This document shows positions 1 to 11,900 of a stretch of DNA of 64,000 bases, one piece after another. Below the pieces are notes generated by a model that saw nothing but the letters and a program-made list of their open reading frames with translations, did not search any database and was not told where the DNA came from. The stretch lies in assembly GCA_948146395.1 (NCBI GenBank), contig OX411549.1, forward strand, positions 32,138,693-32,202,692, read 5' to 3'. Origin of the DNA: Fragum whitleyi. Lineage: Eukaryota; Mollusca; Bivalvia; Cardiida; Cardiidae. Every line of letters begins with the position of its first letter. Position 1 is the stretch's first letter. Position numbers and translations under genes: made by a program.

Positions 1-338
1 AGGCTATTTTTCAAACAATCGTAATTTTGTCAACCTACAGGCAGTATTGTCCTGAATTCAAAATAAAAACGTTCGCAAAACATTTCAGAAACATAAGACT
101 GCTAAGAAAGGTTCACTTTCTAAATGTTTGCAAATGTTTTTGCATCCCGAACTGCAGGGTTTGGCAATTATTACGAGGGACAAAATGAAATCTGGACATG
201 CGTTCAGAATAACGAATCACAAACGATCATCCGAAAAATGGTAGTCTGCATTACCGTGTAAAGTATATCTTATGAGTGTTTCACACGTGTGCTTTGTTAT
301 TCCAACAAAGTACGGGCGACGTTGATAGACCTATCACA

Positions 339-453
339 AGCCCTGCATTCAGGATGACAAAACGGACCAAACATTTTGCTATTTATACCCTGCATTGCTC
401 GCATGTCCATGAGCTAAACGTTTGCTTCGCTTTGTTGTCCTGAACGCAGGGCT
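339..453. mobile_element. short MITE with TIR AGCCCTGC...GCAGGGCT
   Basis: The ends are inverted copies, AGCCCTGCATTCAGGATGAC on the left and a matching right end GTCCTGAACGCAGGGCT. The centre contains TACCCTGCATTGC. A second copy lies at 53631-53750 and a diverged one at about 43011-43131, each with the same TCAGGATGACAAAA arm. Too short to code; a non-autonomous DNA transposon of unknown superfamily. Confidence 0.65.
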
Positions 454-2529
454 GTCACGTTCTCTTCATCACCGAAAGGGAATGTTTGAATTCGGGTTAT
501 ATCGTAAGTATAAAACTATCATATAATGGATGCTTATAAAAGGTAGTCATCTTTCAGTCATTTGAACATTGCTTGAAAAGGAGAAAAAATATGCTTTTTT
601 TATTTACGACTTCGGTAAAAGCTGACATGGGGTGACAAATCATATCCCAAAATAATAAGATTTTGCCACTTGGATGCGATTTCTCTCCTTTTCTGCATTG
701 TTAACTGTCTGTTCGTTTTTCAGTATTCTTTTTAGAAATATTCTAAATGCTATGTTACTTTTGCCTGTAAAGATTCCATTCATTACGTATGTTACACGTT
801 GTGAAAAACGGAAAAGGAGACAACGTAGAAAAGGGGCAATTTCAATTTATGAAAAATTCATTTCTTCTCTCTAAATTTCTTTCTTTATATCATTCCCTTT
901 GTGAGAGAGTGAAAACGATAATTTGATAACATTTATCAATATTCCATCAAAAGCTTTGCCAACATTGAATATTTCAATAAGCAATGATTTCAAAAAGCTT
1001 TCGTATTATTCGAAGAGTGTATGTATTCGAGAGTTACTTCGTCTGCTCCTTGACCAAGAAGTCCCGAGATCGGGTATAGATACAGGCGATTGTACTTTTT
1101 TCCGTTATTTAGCCCTGAGACTGTTGAACTCTTCTGTAATCCACAGAATTGAGAGGGATCAATTAAAAATTTATGAAATTGTTTCCAAACCATTGTAAAA
1201 TATATCAGGGTTAAAATTATCAACATAACAACAGAATTCTAAAATCTTTGAAATCAATTGAAAGTCATGTTTTCTTTTTTTTTTTTTTTTTTTCAATCGA
1301 GTAATAAACCATCTCATCTTCCATTGCAACTGAAATGACATATCATATCTATGTGTAATTGCCTCATATAGAAAATGAGTTTGAGGAAAAACTCATGTTT
1401 TGATCAGGATAATGGCTGTGCATGTGGCGGATCTAGAGGGAATGGGGTGTTCAGTCTTTCACTGGGTAATTCGGCACAACTTTGGTAATTATGTGAAATG
1501 ACTACCCCTCCCCCTTGATTGTAGTTTAAACCCCGTTACAGAAATCCTACAACTGCCATAGGCGTTACCAAGTGTATCAAAATTACAAATGATTTTTATT
1601 GTTGATTGGGAAATCAGGGGACGTAACAATGTCTTGACAAAACCAAATTAGAGTAGTAAATTTTGGGGGTACTGTATTTCAAACTTATGAAATTGACGAA
1701 AAGTGCCTGGATACATATACTTTTCTTTATTAATTTCAGTTGTACGATAGTTGGGCTAATTTTCTATTGACATATTTCGATTTTATTTAATATAAGAGTT
1801 TGCTTTTTTTGCCTTCAAAAAAATATTCACTTTTTAACTTTGAGGAGCATTTAAAGCAAAATGTCCACTTGTCGCTTATTTATGCCATTACTAGAAAGTT
1901 TATTATATTTTTATGTTTTCCAAATCTGTGGCTTTAAATATATGTTGATTTAGCACACCAGTATTGTGATTGGTCGGTGTAATAAACAGTTTTCTTTGAT
2001 ATTTTCGAAAACATGGCCACCTTAGGAAAAATGTAAATATTTTCAAAATATGCGTGGAAAACTATGTTGATATTTTCAATATATCTGTGCATATGAATGC
2101 TCTAAATTATACATCTGTTTCGCAAATATTTGGATACCCCCCGAAACTGTAACGGCCCTCCTTAATTATTACAATTTATCTTTTGTGGACGTTTCTATTT
2201 GAGTTAAGTATATATAAATTTCAGACTTCACATTAACTTCAGTATTGCTACAGATAAAAGTATTAATTTAAGTTTTATTTAATACAAAAGGACACAAAAT
2301 TGCTTTTAGTTATCCCCTTGATAGCCCTCATGGTGCAATTCTCATGAAGTTATATCTTCTATTTAATTATATGACCAACACCTACACAAACATCATCCAG
2401 GTGATGACAATACCCGCATTTTCTCCAAAATCAGCTGTTCTAAATATGGGCAAAGTTTTTCTAAAACTGGATCTAAGCGCAATGAAGATTTCAACAAATT
2501 GCAAATTTTCCTTTGATAATCATCAGAAA

Positions 2530-3705
2530 CCAAGAGTTTATGAATCATGATGCCCCCGTAACAGCATTTTTTTTTAAAGTTTTGACCTTGACAGGTGATC
2601 TTGACCTTGTCACATGACCATAACCTTATCTGTAGATGCGCATTATCGAGATCTATTTTGCCAAATATGAGTATTGTATCTTCAGAGTTCTGCCCAGGCC
2701 ACACCATTGCGCCGCAAAAAATTTGCAGACAGCGTGGAAAAAATCAAACAAATGGGCCAAACAGCGCTCTGAAATTTTTACATACGGCGTCTGCAGAAAG
2801 ACAACTTCCGGTGCATCCCGTAGCGATTTAGCCTATTCCAAAATAAAATCAATATGGTACCCTGCGCCATACTGTTGAATGGACACTGTTATCGGAAATT
2901 AAAAATAAGTCGGGGACCATTCCTTGTTTACATGTTTTTGAGCAATGGATCAGACTAAAAGGTGTCATAGGACAATTTTTGTCTTTTTAGCATGGACATT
3001 GACCAAAACAGAAAGTTTGATGAAGTTGATTCGTCTGAACACGGACTGAGTCCTCAGCGCGCCGTGGTTAGGCTTCATTACCATCCAATGTTGCAGATTC
3101 GAGAAATCCGTCCCGGTAAAAAGTTCGCTTGGCAAACAGTCGAACGCCTCGGATTGAATATTTCGACCCATCAGAATAATAAAGAGGACCGGATTTTTCA
3201 TTACACAGTGATTTGATTTGTAACTGGTTAGACAACAGAGAAATATAAGTTGAACATAATTGTGACCTGTCAACACGCCATAAGCAACTCGACCAAATTA
3301 TAACCCAAGCCTAAATTAATGTTATTTTAGTCAATTCACATTATTATTCATAATTTTTGAAATATAATTATTATTCATATTTATTCAACTGCCAATGTGT
3401 CTTAAAAAAGAAATACTTTTACATCTGGTGAATGTAAACACAACAGATCAGTATGCTCATGTGTTAATCTGCAAGTAAAGTAAAAGGTTAACAAGATGTG
3501 TTTGTTGGTAGGGCCCCACAATTTCTGAAATGGCCCACTTTTTCTAAACCCAATGGGCCCCACTGATTTGATTCCTGGGCAGATCCCTGTATCTAGGAAA
3601 GCCTTGAATATGCAATACCATGTTTTTGGGTTAAGTTTTGCAGACAGATGGACAACGGTACAAACAATATGCCCCGATCTTTCGATGCAGGGGCATAAAA
3701 AGTAG
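2530..3705. repeat. SINE-like repeat split by a ~0.9 kb insertion
   Basis: The left part (about 2545-2680) carries ATGCCCCCGTAACAGCATTT and the GACCTTGACAGGTGA-type block. The right part (about 3590-3705) carries GGGTTAAGTTTTGCAGACAG and the terminal GGGGCATAAAA. Together they form one diverged copy of the repeat that is whole at 49895-50195 and 53863-54175. The intervening piece begins TCTGCCCAGG and ends CCTGGGCAGA, so it looks like a separate transposon with short inverted ends inserted into the repeat. Confidence 0.55.
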
Positions 3706-5998
3706 ACATGGTAATGCTAAAAATATGTCTAATGTGTAGCAAGGGCTAAAGTGATAAACAAAGACAGTAATATTACATAAAACTTTATAAATAAATAAAA
3801 ACATCAGGACATCACATCTCTCATCTGATCAATATTAAGACATACAATTAATTTGAGTTAAAAGATAAAATTCTTAAAATATGGATTCATTGCTCGTTAT
3901 ACAGTATTCCAAATTCAATTTTAAAGTTGAAAAAAAAAAATCATGATTTTTCTTTTTTACTTGTTATTTTCTGCAAGTTGATGGCAAAATAGATGGTTGT
4001 GCAATATTTCTAAGGATAATTTAAGATTGAGAGCTTATAAAACACAGGACAATTTACTGGACTAAACACAACACATGTAAAAGCAGTACAAATAAGAGTA
4101 AGAAATGACATGCACAATTGATTCACACATTTTAAAGAGCTATTGTAGTCGATGACAAAATCTGATAATCATAGAATTCATGATTGACTTGAGTTTCTCC
4201 TACACTATGAGAAAATGCATATGTACACTATAATACATGTAAAAACTGAATCTTGTTACTTTTTTGTTTTCTTTTTCAAAGGTTAAATTTTCTAAAAAAC
4301 AACTTCTGTACAGTTAAAAGTTCATTCACGCATATTTTTCTTAAGGTGTCATTTACATGAAGAATGAAGCAGCCACGAAAGTTAATAAAATTTCAACAGT
4401 AGAATCAAAAGTAAAAAGCCCTACCATTCTCTAAATTTGTAAACACTCATGAATGGGACTTAATGACTTGAGAAGGAAAACCAAGAAAAGGAAATAACTT
4501 ATTAGAAGCAAATTCCTTTGACAATGCTTTCCATTGCGATTTCCACTCATTTTTACGCCTAGTTTATAAAGATGAGGGTAGGTAAGTAAACTGGCAGCTT
4601 AATTATATCAGCCTTTTAATTAATTTTGTCTGCATACAAACTCCATAATATAAATGACACCTTTGCTGCCTTTATATTGCACTACTACCTGTTTAGGCTA
4701 GAACCATGTATTTATTAGAATCATTTCAAGCATCTGGAATGTTGATGCTGTAATTTTCTTCCTGATTGGGTAAAATGTAAACTTAAACATCACTGTCCTT
4801 GCACTATCTGTGGCCGCCTACAGAATATCACCTACTTATTCTTCTTTTATCCAAGTTTATAAAAATCATTGAAAATGTGTTGGATTTTTTTAAAAAAAAA
4901 ATCAATTACTTTCCTTATTGAGAAGGAAATCTTAATGAATCTAGCGGTCAACTTGCCATACAAAATATGCATTAGGAAGTAAATCCAAAAGTATATTTTA
5001 AAGGTAAGTCAACAGGATAAAATGAATGCGGAAACATTGTATTTCAAATTTCTTTTGCAAAGATGGAGGTTTCAGATATATTCAAATTGTTTAAACTAAT
5101 AGATTGGTTTCTAGACTCATAAAATAGGTGATATTCTGCAGGCGGCCCTATACACTTTTCCAATAACTGTCTGTGAAAGACCTAGGTAAAGGTGAACACA
5201 ACATTGGTAGATTTGTTAGCTGTAGGTTACAAGTTCAACAATGTCAAGTTGTGTGGTTGTGGAAACTTGGTAAAATCTGACACATGACTGAACCTGCAAA
5301 ATAAGTCAATAACCCTTCCTATTCACTAAAAGACATACAATTCTTTAGCAGACAGTATAGACCAAGATCAGACTGATTTTGGCCTACACTTCCTACTTTG
5401 TAGTTAATTATTTTGGTAAAAACTTAATCCAACTGGTTGAAATGTCCAAAAGAATGTCGGCTTGTTTGAAATAAGGTAAAAATTCAGCTAGATGAGGGCT
5501 TGACATTGCCATTAACTCCTGCTTGATAGTTTGACTATGTTATAACCTATCACTAACAAGTATAGTATAAAATGAAAATCTTACTATTATATAATCTATA
5601 CTATTTGAATGTTGCAACTAGATTTCCATTGTTTACCTTTTTAACCTTAAAATCCCAAGTCATTTATGGTTCAACTAATCAACTAAAAAAGGTAAATGTT
5701 CGCTTTTAAATGAAAGCTAGGAATTGATAGAGCATTTTTTGTATTATTGGTGCTGGAAAACTTGACAGGCATATTGATAAGAATGTTGACCAATAGAGTG
5801 TAAAACAGATGATTTAAGATTCCAAGATATTTAAGATAAAATGTTAGGTAGAGCAAATATTAAGAATTTGAAATCTAAATGAGGAAATGAAGCTTGCATA
5901 GCTTTGGCTGAAACAAGTAGTCATGGCGAATATTTGACCAATTTATAGAAAATTCATTATATTTTAAATATCTTTTTAAAGGGATTTTTATGCCACTC

Positions 5999-8900
5999 TT
6001 AACGATTGCACCTATGGCCTGTTGATTCCAAGTTCACTACTGTTTCTACTGCTGTAGACACAGGAGGCTGTAAAACCTGTCGAGATTTGTCAAATATTCT
6101 AAAAATGACTAAGAGCCTATACTTGACAATTCTAACAGTAGTATGCGTGTGTAAATAAAAACACTTTGTGCAGGAGTGTGGAATTTCCATGCCCGACTTG
6201 TCCGACACTGGCTTATCTTGCAGACAAGTACATTTTTCTAGACCACTTATCCATGGAAGAGTAAATACCAGAGCAAATCTTGAAATTGTACTTAAAAGAT
6301 TTAGAAGAAGTCATCCTAATGCTGTATCAAAGGGTAGAAAACATCTCTTTAGTGAAGAACATGCTTGGATACAGCACTCCTTCATTAAAAACAGTTTTCT
6401 CAACTTTTAAATATTTTGCAGTTTTTGCAGAGAAGTTATTTAGTATCTAGACAAGTCAAAAATCATCATTTACATGTCAAAAGACAAGCAGATAAGTTCA
6501 GTATTTTCACACTCCTGCTTTTTGCAATTTAGACAACTGCACAATGCAATTAGGACACTTGCAGACGATAGATCAAGACATTTTGTACAAAGTGCATAAT
6601 GAAGAATCTGGTCAGACTGCAGCAGCACAGGCTGGCCAGATGTTTTGTTTAGTGCCCTTGTAAAATTGGAAATGGCACACACAGGTTTATAGTATATAGT
6701 ACAAAAGTTTCTTACTTTGCTATTTTGTATTTTTCAACTACAGCTTGTTGTGGATGACTTTCTACGGATGTGTAACTTTTATGAAGATCTTTCAAACAAT
6801 CTACGAAATGCCCTATCTCATACCCGGTTTTCTGGACTAGTGACTGTGGCTGAAAAACAAATTTAACATTTTTATACATGTATGAATACAAAAAGCTTAA
6901 ACAGAAGCCACAATATTGATCTTGCCTAAAAGACAAAACTAAGCAATAGGCCTGCTTTTTGCATACATAGATATTTATGAGCAGAGGTCAAATCATTTTC
7001 CAATAGGTTATTGCCATTTTCAAGTTTTTCTGTGATACAGTAAAACATATTAAGTGACCACTTGCAGGACCACCAAGAGGTCGTTAAAAATGGAATTATT
7101 AAACTTTTGTAGAAACATTCAACTAGAATATTTTTTAAGATCTATAAAAAATATACTTCAAGATATATTGATTTAAGAAGGGGTTTTTTAAATTATCGCT
7201 TTAAAAAATGGTCGTTTAAGAAAGGCTTATTGAAGGAGCTTGTCTTTGATCAAGTAAATTTGGTTCTCCAGATCTGGGGAGTAATTTCATTCCAATTTGG
7301 CACTAGTTGAATATTCTGATCTTTAATAGACTAAATTTCTTAAATGCTTTCCAGTAGATTATTGAGATTTTCTTTGTAAACTCACCTCAACCATTTTCAA
7401 AAATTTTTCGTTTATATTGCAGTGGCACTGAAACAATAATTCTATATGCACCAACAGTTACTGACTGCTGCTTAAAGTAAGAGTATCTCATCCACTGGCA
7501 AGGTTCTTCTCAAATTAAGATCCTTTTACTTAGGTAGTGGACTGTGAAAGGTACACATTAGTTGATTACTTCTGAAACATTGCCGGAACTATTATGGATC
7601 CAATTCATCAAGATTTTGAATTGATGTGCAGAGCGAATCAGTTGTAACTGCCAATATGTCTATAGGCAGTTACAACTGTTTTGCGCTGAGCCATCGAACT
7701 GCATTTTTTTTGTATTCAACACCTACCCATGGTTCCATTCCTAATGAGTATCTGGCTAGACACAAAGAGGCAGCTGCAGTTACACTTGGAATATACTGTA
7801 AATAGGTGTCCATGTCTATCAAGGTCAGCTCAGCCAGGAACTGAAAAGTATGCAAATACACATGGTCTGTCCTTTATAATGTATACAGTATTTGTGTACA
7901 AGGTAAAACTTGATTTTATTAACCAATGTCATGCTGAATAAAAACCTTTGCAAAATTATATAAATATCTAAGTGCTGAAAGCTCTGTATTCCCTAATTGT
8001 GACTAAGACTTTGTGAAACAATTTGGCAACTTTTCTGGTTAAAAAAGGTAAATCAGGAGGTATAGACTGATCAGACTGCACAGATGTGCAGGCTGATCTT
8101 TGTGTATATCTCCTGCCAAAGCAGGAATAATCCGGGATCAGCATGAAAAGGGTTAAGTTTAAACATGCAGAATTTGTTCTTGGCATGTGGAAAAAACAGT
8201 AATTACTGACCCAACATTATTGTAAAACTCTTTCCAATGAATTTTCTTTTTGCACTTCAACAAACCATATTAGCCCTGTTATCTTAGCCTTGGTGTTTGT
8301 TCCTTTTACAAACTTTGAGTGTATGAAGTATTTGATCATCTGTTAGGGCTTGTGGTCCTTAATTCTAGCTATAGTGAGAATTTTTATACAAGAAGCCAGA
8401 CTTGCTAGTAATTTAATGAATTTTAATCAGTTTTACCCAATAAGATAAATCATTTTTACATTGAAACCTTGATCTCTATCAAAAATTTATACATAGAACA
8501 ATTTGAGATTGCTCCAGCTTATATCTAGACTTCCTAAACTCAGTGACTCAAAAAAGTTTCAAAATCATTCTGTTTACCATAGTTAAAGCTTTAAGTTTAT
8601 CATCAGCATCACAGGACTTGAGGAAATCTTCACAAAACCAGTTTGTAGTTGGGACAGCAACATCGAAAGCCAGCACTTTCAGGATAAGGTGCTCCATTCG
8701 AAGTATCTGCTGTTTGGTGTAAGTATCATCAGTAATGTATGCAAACTCTGACACATCTGGTGGGTAGATTTCTTCGTATTTACTGAAATTGAGGTTGGCT
8801 AACTTCATTATCACGCTTTCAAATTTAGATTCTCTATATCCTAAACTAAATCTCTTATAACACAAGGCACAGAAAGTGATATGCACCTACTTTAACTCAA

Positions 8901-11900
8901 ATTTCTATCATATTTCATACAATTAACACAATCATATACAGAGTGGATTTTAAAAAAAATATATAAATGGTGGAAACTTTAATTATGCATTTTAAGATTG
9001 ACTGAAATGACCAGATTAACAGATCATTACAAATTTTTTTTAATTTTGAGGGGAAGTTTCTCAACATTACGTTAAGTGCTTGACTGTTCAAAATTAGTGT
9101 GGGTTTGAATTTAACGTAATTGCCTTGACTTTATTATCAAAACAAGACTTCACGAAACAATGCCAGTCCCACTGACATGTAAGGTAAAATAATGCCGGTC
9201 CGATAAGTTGAACAAGAATACAGGACTGACCGACTGGTAAGATCTATCTACATACACAATGAGTTCTCTTCTGTCTGGTAAGATTTCATTTGGTCTGGTA
9301 GAAGTTAAGTTACCAGCCTCAATGTCCTGCAAAAAGTGGGTATTTCGTGAAGTCAGTCAAAACACTTAACACAAATAAAGTACAATAATTTTGATTACTT
9401 ACGCTGCTAAAAATATACTTGCAGCACCTACAAGTTGTAACTTTCCTCTGAGAACTGAGATTTTGGACAGAAATCTATCAATGTAATTGACAGCAAGGAA
9501 GAGAGTTTCCCTGTGGAGTTTGTATTCCTCAGACACTTCCACTAACCAGTCAACCAGAATGGAACGCATTGATACTGTGATATCTTGTTGTCTTTTCATG
9601 TAACCAGGCTTGGGTCTGTGTTTCATCTGAAATTAATATTTAAAAGGATTATTTTTAACAAAAAAGAGGCTTTGTTCTATTTTACCAACAATGTCCATGC
9701 ATAAAAAGGACAGCAGTTTTCTTGTAAAGAGTATGTTCCATTTTTTAAATGGATTTCAAATTGAATTCTCAAATTTTTAACGATACAATATCAATATTTT
9801 TCAATTTGTACTGTGATAGATTAACAAATTTACCTCTGCTTGTCTCAGGTACTGGTAAATGTCTTCTTCATATTCAGGGACGGTAAGTATCACAGCTTCT
9901 CTATCAATAGGTTTCTTCTCTTCAACAGACACATCTAACACCATAGGAGACTCTGGAATATGGGAAAAAATCAGTGACGTATAAACCCATTTTTAAGGTT
10001 TTGATAATTTAAAGAAATTGATAAAGATGAAGTGTTGGAAAAACAAATGCAGGCCAAACTGTTTAACAGCAATTTAGAGCCTAACCTTGATGGATGACAT
10101 TGACAATGAATGATGTGTTGACAGGAACCTCAATGCCAAATATGTGCAGTGTGACTTAAAAAAATGTGTTGAAAGATGAAGCAAAACGTTTGGTTCAAAG
10201 GTTAATTTTCTGCTGACAGACAGATTGACACCAGTAAAACATACCCCAACCAATCACTGCATGGGCAAAGAAATGAACTTTTATGTTATGTATACGTGGA
10301 TCTGCAACTGCGGTAAAGTATAATTACTTAAATAAGAATTGTTTAAATCTTTCCTGGGTATTTGGAAATGTAGTAATCAGGGGTGTAAAATTTTTCCTTT
10401 GTCTACTCGTCCTGTAGGATGAGTTGATGGAAAAATATACTCGTCCTTACAACGATTTCACTCGTCCAAAATTTCAGACTTCGATGACAGACGAAAACTA
10501 GCGGTGACGAAATAAACAATGTAGACTGTTACGTGCTTATTTTTACAATCCCTTGACTGGGTTACCCAGTACCTTAATTTTAGAGCAAATCAGAGAACCC
10601 TTCGCACACTTACAAATATGCGCATGCGTGAAAGAAATAAACATCCGTCAAACACTCAGGAACTCCAGTTTTACTTTCGTTTTGGAAATAACCGACAATA
10701 CCTGTACTTTTGAGTTTTGGATAACAAATCTAATTCTTTCTTGTTTAAAAAAGCACTCGTCCAGTAGGACGAGCTTTTCATTTTTTTCACTTGCCCGAAG
10801 CCTAGTGTTAAATGTCAATACGAGCGGACGAGTGGAATTTTACACCCCTGGTAATTATAAAAGGATCATGTCTTGAAAATGACCTAGGATTGATTTCTAT
10901 TAACTAGTAAATAAAATTCATCTAATTAGAAGTTGGTACTTTCTTACAAATTCATCTTCACAGCATTTAGTTGGATTTAGTAAGAAAATGGAAATGCGCT
11001 GATACCTGCTGTGTCATCAAGTAGTATCACATCTGGACTTGATGGTAATGGTATAAGGGGAACTTTACTTTCACTAGGTACAGCAGCTACCCCTTCTGCA
11101 AGTTTTGAATTGGTGTCAAGAGCTTTCAGAGGCTGTCTAGCTGCAACAGGTTTGGCTTGCTTGGCTGGTTCATCAACAAACACAGAAAACTGGCCAGCTG
11201 GTGGTACAACATTTTTGGCAGGCTTCTTTGAATAAGCATTCTCATCTTGAAATACTTCTGATGTCTGAAATGGAAGAGGGACCATAAAAGAAATAAACAT
11301 TGGTTTGAAACCTTTTAGGCTATAATTACATTGCAAGAACAGCTACACTATTATTAGCAGAAAAATTAAGCTCATTTCATTATTTCAAACAGACTATCCC
11401 CATTAAATTTTAGTGTGGCATGGGCAAAGTTGATTCTGCTCTTTAAAATGATTTTTAGCCTACATTTTAAGAGGGAAAAATATTAAAAAACTTTGTATTG
11501 CCTTAAAGCTTTATAAACAATTTGCTGTCTTTAATTGTTGTCTTTGGCCTTAATTGTGGGGGAGGGGGGTGCTAATTGACTTGTCTACACCCACGTTACG
11601 TTTCGTCATTTTGCAAAACATGGAAAAGTTCACCTATCTTGAATTCATTTAATTCCGGTGTATGGAAATGCCGAAATAGACATGAATACCGAAATAGACC
11701 GAAATACACCGAAATATACCGAAATACACCGAAATACACTTAAAATATACCGAAATAGGAAAAATATTAAGGAAGGAAAGCGATAAATATCTTTTATCTT
11801 GGTGATGAAAGTTTTATATGATGGCAAAGCCGAGCGCGAAACTGGAATAACGGTAAAAAGTTCTTAACAAGTATCCGAAAAAAGTGTATTTCGGTATTTG

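Larger units (their letters stand above)
1..5998. other. gene-poor flank downstream of cyclin A
   Basis: I see no supportable gene here. Open frames are short and have no recognisable domain or exon-like boundaries. The stretch is AT-rich, with a poly-T run near 1276-1293, a MITE at 339-453 and a split SINE-like repeat at 2530-3705. Because cyclin A is transcribed toward this side, part of 3300-5998 may be its 3' untranslated region, but I cannot place a convincing poly(A) site. Confidence 0.5.

Noticed and set aside
9150..9332. Minus-strand open frame between cyclin A exons 4 and 5
   Set aside because: Exon 4 (ending in ...SIFLAA) and exon 5 (KYEEIYPP) join directly in phase and match the continuous family sequence, leaving no room for another exon.
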